DNA of 64,000 bases. Origin: Apostichopus japonicus (lineage: Eukaryota; Echinodermata; Holothuroidea; Aspidochirotida; Stichopodidae). The notes beneath the pieces are model-generated. The model was not told where the DNA came from, did not search any database, and was given only the letters and a program-made list of their open reading frames with translations. A program made the position numbers and the translations under genes. Location: contig NC_092572.1 in NCBI RefSeq assembly GCF_037975245.1, positions 26,760,989 through 26,824,988 of the forward strand. Direction: 5' to 3'. Shown here piece by piece: positions 24,001 to 32,060 of the stretch; positions within the stretch are counted from its first letter, which is position 1; every line of letters begins with the position of its first letter.

Positions 24001-27000
24001 TCCTTTTGGGCTCAGAATTCACAATCTACACAGATCACAACCCTCTGGTATACCTATCTACTGCAAACCTGGGTGCTGTAGAGCAACGCTGGGCAGCTAG
24101 ATTAGCAAACTATAAATTCACGGTAGTTTACAAGCCTGGAAAGCTGAACACGAATGCTGATGCATTATCCAGAATGCCTGGTCAACCAACAACACCTGCA
24201 GACGGAAATTATGACAGTGACGGTGATGTTTATCCATCCTTCCATCTGCAGCAGAATGCCACCACATTGCCTTCCTCCACTGAGCAAGGGAATTGGGGCA
24301 TGGACACTCTACCAGGCCACTCCATACAGGAGCTGAGGGAACAACAGCATTCCGATCAAGACATCCATGAAATCATTGATTACTTAAAATTACCTGAAAG
24401 ACCACCCCTGGAAGGAAAGTCCGAAACCTTGAGATTGCTACTAATGCAATGGAATGCACTTAAGATTGTGGATGGCTGTCTGTATAGGGTGATATCAAGT
24501 GGGCCCCAGCTGGAATCCTTGAGACAATTTGTTGTACCCAAGAGCATGAGGAGTGAAGTTCTTCAAAACTTGCATGACCAAGCCGGTCACTTTGGGATAG
24601 CTCGGACCCTTGCAATGATAAAACAGAGATTTTACTGGCCCAACCTAGAGCGTGATGTGAAGCAACACTGTGAGAATTGTACCCGTTGCAGTTTGGCGAA
24701 ACCACCCACCAACAATGTCAGAGCCCCACTAAAGAGTATTCGAACCTCCGCCCCTCTCGAGCTTGTTGCAGTAGATTTTCTCAAGTTGGATCGATCATCT
24801 GATGGTTATGAAAATGTCCTGGTGATAACTGACCACTTTTCAAAGTTTTCCCAAGCTATACCAACCAGAGACCAAACTGCGGTCACCACTGCAAGGGCCC
24901 TATGGCAACACTTTTTCATAAGGTACGGATGTCCTGCCCGAATACTATCAGATCAGGGAGCCAACTTTGAATCCGGTCTCATCTCTGAGCTTTGTCAGTT
25001 GTATAATGTTCAAAAGAGCAGAACCACGCCCTACCATCCACAAGGGAATGGTCAGTGTGAGCGGTTTAACCGTACACTCCTCAACATGATAAGGTCGTTA
25101 AGTGACGAGCAAAAGAAATATTGGCCAGCCTTCCTGCCTGAACTAACATACCTGTACAACAACACACCCCATTCCTCCACTGGCTACGCTCCTTTTTATC
25201 TGATGTTTGGCCGCCATGGCAGACTGCCAATCGATTTAATAGTAAAAACAGATGACCATCAGGAGACAGAAATTTCTACAGACTGGGTACAGAACCACTG
25301 GCAAAGACTGCACCAGGCACATAGGCAGGCAGAGGCAGAGTGTCAACGAGCTGCTGACAAGCAGAAGAAATATTATGACCGTAAGGCGAGAACAATGCCC
25401 CTGTCCAGAGGAGAAAGAGTTCTCATTAAGAAGAGGAACAGAAGAGGTCTTCGTAAGACTGATGACTTCTGGCAAGCAGTACCCCATATAGTAGTTGACC
25501 AACCAAACCCAGATATACCAGTTTACAAAGTGAAACCAGAACATGGTGACGGTAAAGAGAAGATGCTGCATCGTAATGCCCTGAAACCCTGCATGGTTAC
25601 TGTTGATTACGAAACCTGGGAAGAACCCAACGAACAGTTGGACGATCACGGAACGAGACAGGCAGCCCTTGGTGTCTACCCGGCTGATGTGACCCCAGTG
25701 ATCCAGCTTCCTGTAATCCAGTCCCAACCCTCGTCATTACAAACTAACCCACCTGCAGTAGAACAAAGTATGCCAGTTTTGCCAAACAGACCTGAGAGAG
25801 AACTCGAGAACAGTGCTATTGCCCGAGAGATCACCACGTCAGAACCACCAGTTACCTCTCCCTTGTGTTCTCCTGTCCCAAGTATTGCCCCTCAAACAGA
25901 GAGACATTCCCCACCTATTTTAAGACGTTCTATAAGAATTAGAGGGATTCCCCCTGAAGAACCCCAGGGCATTCAAATTATTCAGTGCCCTGAGTTACAG
26001 CCAGTTGTTATAACTATGTCATGGTTGGAGGCAGGCCTTGAGACTGCCAGGTCTACAGATTATTTTAGGCATTTACTCAAGAATTCATAAGTTTGAGGAA
26101 TGTTTATTAGTTTCATTTTCAGTTTATCCACTGTTATAAGTGAAGTGCTAGATGGACTTGATGTCCTATGTACAAGTCTATTATTGTTTTTATATGTTTT
26201 TGCCTTGGTTGTCAATAACAAAGTATCTTAGCTATATTCTAAGTACGGACGCACAGTCTATGTATTGGCAATTAGGAAGCTTCAGACAGGAGCAAGGTAT
26301 CAAGCATATTTCCATTCGTATTTGTATTTTTCGCCTGGACAAGATTTCGAGTTGAAATTCTTTAGATCTGCGTTATGTGTTGTATTGCTGTTGTAATTTT
26401 AAGGTTGTTATATGTTTCTTTTCTTTGTTGTTGTATAGTGTATCTCTGTAGTGTCACAAGTTTTTAGTTGGCAGTGTAAGCCAACTCAAAGCAGGGTGGG
26501 ATGTAAACAGGCTCCATTTCCTGTTTATAGTCAGTAAGCTGCTGGCTTCACATTTTATCCTTTTACTTAAAATATTCCATCAGAACAGAAGTTCATTGTC
26601 TCTTCTGCAGTTTTTGTACATAAATTTAGTGTCCATTAGCATGTGGGTTGCCTCTTTACTACAGGACTCCCTTGTTCTTAGAAAAGTTGGCACCAGCATT
26701 GCTGTGGTCAGAGTTTTTCTGGTAGCAACTCCAATCAGGAGATCTTTTAAGGATGGTTTATAGAAAGTTACTTTACTGATTGGGTACTGTATCTTTACTC
26801 CAATTTGGCCCCTCCCTTTAGTTAGACAAAGAAAATGCTGGGTATGCCATGTGGCTTCAGAGCACCTTAACCCCCCAAGCCATGAGGACATAGGATTTAG
26901 TATTGTAGGAGAATTAGATACAAAGTTAAAGTTTTTATATCATATATTTGAATCTGTTCCTGCTGAATGAATTTCAATTATATACACTCAAGAAGCCTAC

Positions 27001-27761
27001 TGTAACTGTAAAATACAAATTAATTGCTAATCTCGACGTTTCCTGATACTGGTCACCATTGGAGTCTCCCAGAAGCCTAGCTCTCGGCTATTACAGGAAC
27101 TATACTATTCACTTTCCATTGCCATCTCGTGGAAGGATCTTTAACCATTCTTTTTGGAGAACACTAACTTTACTTTGCTTTTATTTACGGCCCGCCATTG
27201 ATGTCCCTTTGGAACTTTGTTTAATATACCGTGCCTGGATTCTATTCCATTTTCCTGGATTCTATTCTATCTCGCCTGGATTCAACTCTACAGTATCTCG
27301 CCTGGATTCCACTCTACCTTGACAGCCTGCAGAACAATCTATTTCCCTTCGGTCGACCCTATGGACTTAAATTCATATTACATTCTGTGCCTTTATATTT
27401 TCTAAGGATTTGTTGTGTTGTGTGTGTGTGTATGCAAAGTGGCCACCGGTGAGCAACCAAACTGTAAGTTAAACCATTCCTTTATTTTCTATTAAACTGG
27501 ACCCCGCATTTCAATACTCTCCTACCCAAGTAAGAATAACTTTTTCCAATATTCATATTCATATTTCATATATTGGACTCTTCAGTTACATATATGAGTC
27601 TCACTGTTATATCTATTGTTTCAATACAATTCTCTCTATAGTATATATACTTAGCCAGCTACACACTGTTTCTTTGTCATTTTTGAAGTGTTCATCTGTC
27701 TTCCTACTGATGAGACACTAGTGATTAAACCTCCAGTCAACCCAAAGGGAGTAACATCCCT

Positions 27762-27817
<56 letters not shown>

Positions 27818-28654
27818 TTTATACATTTATACTATATCTATATTTATTTATTTAATGTAGGGAAGGATCTGTAATTACAGTGACGTACGAGTCTATGCGC
27901 CATGGTACTGCAGAAAGCCTTCGATAGAAAACCTCCAGTGCAGCCATTTGAATGACATATGCAGCTATGACAGTGAGGCTCGCCGTAAAGTTGAACAAAT
28001 TACTACAAAGGACGAAAGGGAACTTTTAACACAGTAAGTTAAATATATTTCATAGCCAAAGGTTTTAACAACTGATGAGGCCTCCAAAATATAGTCTTCG
28101 GTCTACTCATTTTTCTAGGTATTAAGTTTTTTTGAATGGTCATCAGTATTTGCCACAAACTTAAAAGTTGTGAGAGGATTTATGACGTAAGTATAGAAGC
28201 TCTGATACGTGAAATTATTTGCATCCATTGAGGTTTTTTGCAAATAGAAAATTACATACCTAAATGAATGTGGGCCTAAGAACCTTTACAGTCGCAGCAA
28301 AATACTAATGACAATTTCAAAATTGTTGACAATTGTCTGACTTACTTTCTAGCATATTTTGTGGGCAATTATGATCATTGTTTTAATTCGATTAAATGTT
28401 TGATTTATGGGACAAATTTCGAAACTGGTTTAAAGAATATGCTGTCGTCTGACATAATGGTACCATGCATTAGTAGGGAAGACAAATGTCACAAATGATA
28501 TAACGATGAAAATCCCATCTCAATATATTGTACCTAATAAATATATAAATATAAATATACATATATATATATATATATATATTGATATATATATTGATAT
28601 ATATATAGATAAAGATATATATATATATATAGATATATATATATCTATATATAG

Positions 28655-28699
<45 letters not shown>

Positions 28700-29632
28700 G
28701 ATGTATTATAATTATATTTTTTTTAATATTCAAATTCAATCCTCAAATTACTCTTCTCCGGTTTTATTGCTATTGTATCAATCTCTCCATTTACTTTATT
28801 CCTCAGGATGAAAATCCCTTTGTGGTCATCTACGTCATTGACTGCGTCAGAACGCGTCGACACATGTGAACCAAATTTATCCCTCTGTAATCTGCGGCAT
28901 GTACCACGTGATATGTATGCACACGGGTATTTCCTACAGGATAAATGGCATCCATTTGACTGTAAATCCAAACATTTTGAAAGGAACGAGATTTCGAAAT
29001 GTTTGACGAACAAACGGTTCTACATATATGGCGATTCTACCGGACGGCAATTTATGGAATACCTCCTGAAATATTTAACTGGTTTTAAAACGATAGAAGA
29101 TGAAAATGAAAACCTTGGTCCGCATAAACATTACCACCCACAGCATAACATCACCCTGTTTCATGTATTCCATGGCATGCCGTTTAGGACAGGAAAATGT
29201 TCGTCGTTTAGAGAAGTACGTTACGTGTCTAACGAGCTCGATCAATTAGAGGGCGGTCCAGATCTGGTAATTCTACTGAGTCTCTGGGCACATTTTCAAA
29301 AGACATCCTTATTTTTATATGAACAAAGAATTTTGGGTATTTTAGATGCAGCTGACCGCCTGTTAAAAAGGTCACCGGGAACGTCCATTATTTTCAAGGG
29401 AGCTAACACTCGTCAAGTCGGTGACTTTTTCTGGACCGTGAGCTCAACTGACTGGATAGCATATCAGTTTGAACTTAAACTGAGACAAATAATATCGAGG
29501 TCTTCGGTAAATGTCGGTTTCATAGATGCGTGGGATCTGTCCAGTGCTCACTACTCCGAAGATGACATACACCCCAATGACGTCATATTAGGGACAATGA
29601 TAGATCAATTGTTGACACACGTCTGTATGTAG
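14858..29632 (+). CDS. NXPE family protein (neurexophilin/PC-esterase domains), four coding exons
   Basis: Model: join 14858..15001, 16294..16824, 27861..28033, 28807..29632; 1,674 nt, 557 codons plus TAG, matching the usual ~550-residue NXPE length. Junction phases are 0, 0 and 2, and all introns are GT-AG. Residues 8-27 form a type II signal anchor. Residues ~60-225 are the neurexophilin-like domain (RVQARD-type segment, [37 protein letters not shown]). A Cys-rich linker (CNY, WYC) follows. The C-terminal PC-esterase-like half has GDST at 358-361 and DxxH at 535-538, the presumed SGNH-type catalytic Ser, Asp and His. Family members are Golgi or secretory glycoproteins; human NXPE1 has been linked to sialic-acid O-acetylation, but the substrate here is unknown. 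Intron 2 carries a same-strand 8.57-kb retrotransposon. An in-frame ATG at 14831 would add nine residues. Confidence 0.88.
15545..16140. repeat. C/T-rich minisatellite, about 15-18 bp units, in NXPE intron 1
   Basis: About 600 bp of near-pure pyrimidine on the plus strand, made of CCAGCCCACTCCTCCCCT-type units. All three plus frames stay open (Pro/Gln/Thr/Ser repeats), which explains the long reading frames; these are not genes. It ends about 150 bp before exon 2. Mirror-symmetric polypyrimidine of this kind can adopt triplex structures. Confidence 0.9.
16294..16824 (+). CDS. NXPE exon 2: neurexophilin-like domain
   Basis: 177 codons, phase 0 at both ends, between TCATATCTTTTCAG and GAG/GTAAGA. 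It encodes most of the neurexophilin-like domain with recognisable family blocks: [20 protein letters not shown], then [39 protein letters not shown]-type. NPNG and DRGDGT match the strand-turn pattern before the conserved GTY. Confidence 0.88.
17318..17352. repeat. (GTCC)n microsatellite
   Basis: Eight to nine tandem CCGT units followed by CTATC units; intronic. Confidence 0.9.
17628..18481 (-). mobile_element. hAT-like non-autonomous element, 854 bp
   Basis: 15-bp perfect terminal inverted repeats (CATGGGCGGCGATCC) flanked by a perfect 8-bp target duplication, ACCAGAGT (17620-17627 and 18482-18489), the hallmark of hAT-superfamily insertion. No transposase. The same element occurs in opposite orientation at 32203-33037; matching 80-110-aa frames in both copies ([15 protein letters not shown]...) reflect sequence identity, not coding. 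Orientation given is relative to the 32203 copy. It sits in NXPE intron 2. Confidence 0.88.
18887..19199 (-). repeat. tRNA-related SINE with (TA)n edges
   Basis: The minus strand holds a 70-nt tRNA-like core with A box (TAGCCTTGTGGTAAGGG) and B box (GGTTCGAATCCCGG). It is surrounded by unrelated sequence shared with 58845-59123 (e.g. ACTAGTATTGTTCGATACAGG on the minus strand). TA runs border both ends. The 20-bp (TA)n at 19180-19199 is where the Ty3/Gypsy element inserted. Confidence 0.8.
19200..20465 (+). repeat. 5' LTR, 1,266 bp
   Basis: Matches 26502-27765 essentially base for base; the only visible difference is a TG run longer by two bases near 20117. It starts TGTAAACAGG and ends CCCTTACA (TG...CA). 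Reading frames inside (e.g. 19278-19589 minus) recur identically in the 3' LTR and are not genes. It should contain the U3 promoter and polyadenylation signal; TATATATAC near 20340 is a weak TATA candidate. Confidence 0.95.
20472..20495 (+). promoter_or_regulatory. Primer-binding site, initiator tRNA-Met-like
   Basis: Six bases after the LTR: TGGTAGCACAGATGGGG followed by TTTTCGAGG. It resembles the complement of the initiator tRNA-Met 3' end (TGGTAGCAGAGGATGG then TTTCGA) with small differences. It primes minus-strand cDNA synthesis. Confidence 0.75.
20824..21801 (+). CDS. gag: Gag: capsid and nucleocapsid of the Ty3/Gypsy element
   Basis: 325 codons, ATG in the context ACCATGTCT. Residues ~50-200 match the retrotransposon gag capsid pattern (Trp-rich start [15 protein letters not shown], central [28 protein letters not shown]-type helix). 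A single CCHC zinc knuckle, [14 protein letters not shown] (C-x2-C-x4-H-x4-C), is at residues 286-299. The protein packages element RNA into cytoplasmic particles. It ends at TAG immediately after the slippery heptamer, and pol continues in the -1 frame. Confidence 0.93.
   Translation: MSLPSNNVSPQPDSAQSGGSPFPPIAYAYIPIDHRIPIFVGTPTSANDPTISDWASSLRAALKAWKTPLDQQVELTLRYLGGVAKREVLVLEPGQRSSVEQIITYLKNIYGDKTPRVTLMGQFYARQQRHGEKIRQYALHLQELLQRVETNYPGTLLGKDKVLRDRFVEGLVSHALKTDLRKELRKKAGLTFSEIRDEALELEGEMGAEMNATNVDVIRATNQQVQGQPSELQKWQQTMEAAFLTMQKQMSELQATLTQPRSWQNRGTTYGPRPTDRFTNDGKPICRICHFPGHIGRNCRQGRTETGRVPRAPASGQHQGTGSPN
21792..21832 (+). promoter_or_regulatory. Programmed -1 ribosomal frameshift signal (gag-pol)
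   Basis: Heptamer CCCAAAC (21792-21798) in the correct X XXY YYZ register of gag, directly followed by the gag stop TAG (21799-21801). After an 8-nt spacer comes a perfect 9-bp hairpin: TCCACTGTT (21807-21815), 8-nt loop, AACAGTGGA (21824-21832). The pol frame lies in -1 relative to gag, exactly as this signal predicts. Flanking GGTCC/GGACC could allow a larger structure. Confidence 0.88.
21799..26090 (+). CDS. pol: Pol: protease, reverse transcriptase, RNase H, integrase
   Basis: Read by -1 frameshift from gag; the frame is open from 21678. With numbering from 21678: aspartic protease [11 protein letters not shown] (Asp 92); RT with [28 protein letters not shown] and YLDD (558-561); RNase H with TDAS (Asp 716), LEF and TDHNP; integrase HHCC zinc domain (HDQAGHFG...CENCTRC); catalytic core D1033, D1092, E1128 (35 residues between the last two). 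A GPY/F-like tail follows (IPVYKVKP...LHRNALKP). No chromodomain is recognised. A Pro/Ser-rich C terminus of about 180 residues ends at TAA. All catalytic residues are present and no stop interrupts the frame, so the enzyme set appears functional. Confidence 0.95.
26091..26501 (+). other. Retrotransposon 3' leader with polypurine tract
   Basis: About 400 bp between the pol stop and the 3' LTR, with no domain-bearing frame and hence no env. The last bases, AAAGCAGGGTGGGA, form a purine-rich tract immediately before TGTAAACAGG, as expected for the plus-strand primer. Confidence 0.8.
26502..27765 (+). repeat. 3' LTR, 1,264 bp
   Basis: Same as the 5' LTR minus one TG repeat unit. It ends ...CCCTTACA and is followed at once by (TA)n, the interrupted target microsatellite. 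Confidence 0.95.
27766..27814. repeat. (TA)n tract, right part of the insertion target
   Basis: About 49 bp of TA dinucleotides, the continuation of the (TA)n at 19180-19199 that the retrotransposon split. Confidence 0.9.
27861..28033 (+). CDS. NXPE exon 3: Cys-rich linker
   Basis: 173 nt, acceptor TTTAATGTAG only ~45 bp after the TA tract and ~95 bp after the 3' LTR; donor GTAAGT; leaves in phase 2. It encodes [20 protein letters not shown] and ICSY: four Cys, and the W-YC-P pattern usual between the two NXPE domains. The phase-2 end joins exon 4 with a Gln codon. Confidence 0.82.
28034..28806. other. NXPE intron 3 with (TA)n microsatellite
   Basis: 773-bp intron, GTAAGT...TTATTCCTCAG. Bases 28553-28700 are an imperfect TA/TATATAGA/TATATTGA microsatellite giving Ile-Tyr artefact frames on both strands. 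No further exon. Confidence 0.85.
28807..29632 (+). CDS. NXPE exon 4: PC-esterase-like catalytic domain
   Basis: Last coding exon, 826 nt with TAG at 29630. It contains [29 protein letters not shown] (nucleophile motif GDST), the LVILSLWAHF block, FKGANTR and the terminal [17 protein letters not shown] with the DxxH Asp/His pair. These are the GDSx and DxxH motifs of PC-esterase/SGNH-like enzymes, so the domain looks catalytically competent. The last ~75 bp, stop included, are the founder unit of the tandem array downstream. Confidence 0.88.
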
Positions 29633-30760
29633 TGTTCACTAGCCGACTATAAGTGTCTTAGTTGTGTTTTGTTCTGAGGATGAAATATACCCCCAATGAC
29701 GTCATAGTAGGGACAATGATAGATCAATTGTTGACTCATGTCTGCATGTAGTGTTCACTAGCCGACTATAACTGTCATGCTTGTGTTTTGCAGTCTGAAG
29801 ATGAAATACACCCCCAATGACGTCATATTAGGGACAATGATAGATCAATTGTTGACACATGTCTGTATGTAGTGTTCATTTGCCGACTAGAAGTGTCATG
29901 CTTATGTATTGTTCTGAAGATGAAATGCACCCCCAATGACGTCATATTAGGAACAATGATAGATCAATTGTTGACTCATGTCTGTATGAAGTGTTCAATT
30001 GCCGACTATAAGAGTCATAGTTGTGTTTTGTTCTGAAGATGAAATACACCCCCAAATGACGTCATATTAGGGACAATGATAGATCAATTGTTGACACATG
30101 TCTGTATGTAGTGTTCACTAGCCGACTATAAGTGTCATGCTTGTGTTTTGTTCTGAAGATGAAAAACACCCCATATGACGTCATAGTAAGGAAGTTGATA
30201 GAGAAAGCGTTGGCACATGTCTGTATGTAGTGTTCACTAACCGACTATAAGTGTCATGTTTGTGTTTTGTTCTGAAGATGAAATGCACCCCTATGACGTC
30301 ATAGTAGGGACAATGATCGATCAACTGTTGACGCACATCTGTATGTAGTGCACGTGTTCACTGGCCGACTATAAGTGCCATGCCTGTGTATTGTTCTGAA
30401 GATGAAATACACCCCTATGACGTCATAGTAGGGACAATGATAGATCAACTGTTGACGCACGTCTGTATGTAGTGTTCAATATCCGACTATAAGTGTCATG
30501 CTTGTGTTTTGCAGTCTGAGTATTAAATACACCCACATGACGTCATAGTAGGGAAGTTGATAGATAAGCGTTGACACATGTGTGTATGTAGTGTTCAGTG
30601 GCCGACTATAAGTGTCATGCTTGTGTTTTGTTATGAGGTAGAAATACACCCCCAATGACGACATAGTATAGGAAAGTTGATAGAGAAAGCGTTGGCACAT
30701 GCTTGTAAGTAGTGTATACTTACCCAGTTGTACATAACATGCGTCAGGTGCGTGGTTTGT
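29558..30760 (+). repeat. Tandem array, ~120-bp unit, copied from the NXPE 3' end
   Basis: Ten recognisable units begin at about 29558, 29676, 29797, 29917, 30036, 30156, 30276, 30399, 30518 and 30636, with a decayed remnant near 30755. Unit 1 is the genuine end of the NXPE coding region plus 3' flank; later units repeat GATGAAATACACCCC, TGACGTCATA, GACAATGATAGATCAA, TGTATGTAGTGTTCA and GCCGACTATAAGTGTCAT. Added C residues and other changes break the coding frame in the copies, so they are not coding. Nine units keep a perfect TGACGTCA (29578, 29697, 29818, 29937, 30057, 30176, 30294, 30418, 30538); the tenth has TGACGACA. The array would be transcribed as part of the 3' UTR unless polyadenylation is early. 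Confidence 0.92.
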
Positions 30761-32060
30761 TCTTTGGATGGCATGCGTCTAATGACATCATATGGTAGCA
30801 TACGCCCATTAGAAGGCCCCATTGACTTACACACTAAATCATAAAAGTAATGTGGTCTCTAAGTCTAGATAGAAGTTTTCACTAGCTAAACGCTACCCAT
30901 CACCGGTTAGCTGAAAAGTTGGCCTTTCATGGCACCATCAATTTTCCGTATCATGACCATGTAGATTTTTTGCTATCAGAGCCGGAAGTTTTCGTCAATT
31001 GTAAACAAACATCTTAATTCAGTAGTAAACAAATTTTCTACGCTGCTCCTGGGAGGCCTAAAGGGGTCACCACATGTACTTCCATTCATGCTCTTCAACA
31101 TGCAAGCCACAAAAAAACTAGATCATGATTGATAACAGGTCAAAAAAGATGTTCTCCTGCTGCTTTTTGGCACTTTTCCTGAAGGAAAACAATCGAGCGG
31201 ATGGATATAGACTCTAATAGGAGTATGCCACCTTAAAAGTAGAGACTTTGATGGGTATGTTGTTGATATATTCTTGTAACGTAGTGTTTATTTATTAAAA
31301 TCAATTGTATATAGAATAGCACCGGTTATTCATGAATTTGTCGTCGCCTGAGGAGCCTTTATGTTTTGTTTCTCCTTATATTACTCTAAAACTACAAGAA
31401 GCTGCTCAACATCTTTTCCACGACTGGACATCATGTATATGCTATTACTGCTTTCATGAATTTGTGTAAAGACGGTTTCTCGTGGGAGAAATCGGTGGCG
31501 CTTCTCGGCCTTTGGATAAGATCATGTGTAGTATCTGTTACCTTTCGAGGGGAATGGTGATGCACACCCGACGAGGATCACATCAGTCGTTCGGTAGTTT
31601 GGTTTTCGTGCCCAGGTTCTTTCCTGGGCGACTTTTTCTTAAAAAAGTATCTCACATTTCTAAAAGTTTACCGATATAAGCAAACAGTTATAGCGCCATC
31701 TAACCAGCTTTGTTTGCAAAAGTTTTGTCAGAACCTTTGAACCTGTGGATATGGGGGCCCTTCTGATTCAATACTTTTCAACATATCGTTGTGCGACCGC
31801 TACAGCGTGTACAAAGCTTCCTGTGCATGTATATGCGCACGTGTGCTCAATGTAATAAGACGCTGCTGAAAATTACGCCGGGCGATTTGCTGACCATCAA
31901 GATCATTTTATTTGCGGAACCAAGCTTGTCCTTACAATGTCAGCCACGCCATCAGAAACTGAATTATCGAGTGAGAGATTTACAACTACAATCATATGCA
32001 GAGTTATTTTTAAATATAGCATACGGTGACCACACTCAAGTCCTGAAAATACTAGTCAAT
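30761..32060. other. Intergenic, no gene supported
   Basis: Unique-looking AT-rich sequence with one weak dispersed-repeat similarity (30820-31000 to 11560-11750: ATTGACTTACACACTAAA..., then ATCATGACC.TGTAGAT). No polyadenylation signal clearly assignable to the NXPE gene was identified and no splice-supported exon was seen. Confidence 0.45.

Larger units (their letters stand above)
19200..27765 (+). mobile_element. Intact Ty3/Gypsy LTR retrotransposon, 8,566 bp
   Basis: Complete structure: LTR 19200-20465, primer-binding site 20472, gag 20824-21801, -1 frameshift signal, pol to 26090, polypurine tract about 26491-26501, LTR 26502-27765. LTRs begin TGTAAACAGG and end CCCTTACA. The domain order PR-RT-RNaseH-IN marks Ty3/Gypsy (Metaviridae-type), not Copia. 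No env-like frame lies between pol and the 3' LTR (26091-26501). The two LTRs look identical apart from one TG dinucleotide and the frames are unbroken, so the insertion is very recent and possibly active. It lies inside a (TA)n tract, giving a TATA or longer target duplication whose exact length the microsatellite hides. Same strand as the NXPE host gene, in its intron 2. Confidence 0.95.
16825..27860 (+). other. NXPE intron 2, expanded to 11 kb by nested transposons
   Basis: GT-AG intron (GTAAGA ... TTTAATGTAG). Removing the 8,566-bp retrotransposon leaves about 2.5 kb, which itself contains a hAT-like MITE (17628-18481), a GTCC microsatellite (17320-17350) and a SINE (18887-19199). No other coding exon was seen inside. 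Confidence 0.85.

Noticed and set aside
26091-26501. Possible env-like third gene of the retrotransposon
   Set aside because: Only 400 bp with a 67-aa frame that has no signal peptide, glycosylation pattern or transmembrane segment typical of envelope proteins.
29558-30760. Regularly spaced repeats that might suggest a CRISPR-like array
   Set aside because: The whole ~120-bp unit is repeated, not a short repeat with unique spacers, and the units derive from the adjacent gene's 3' end in an animal genome.
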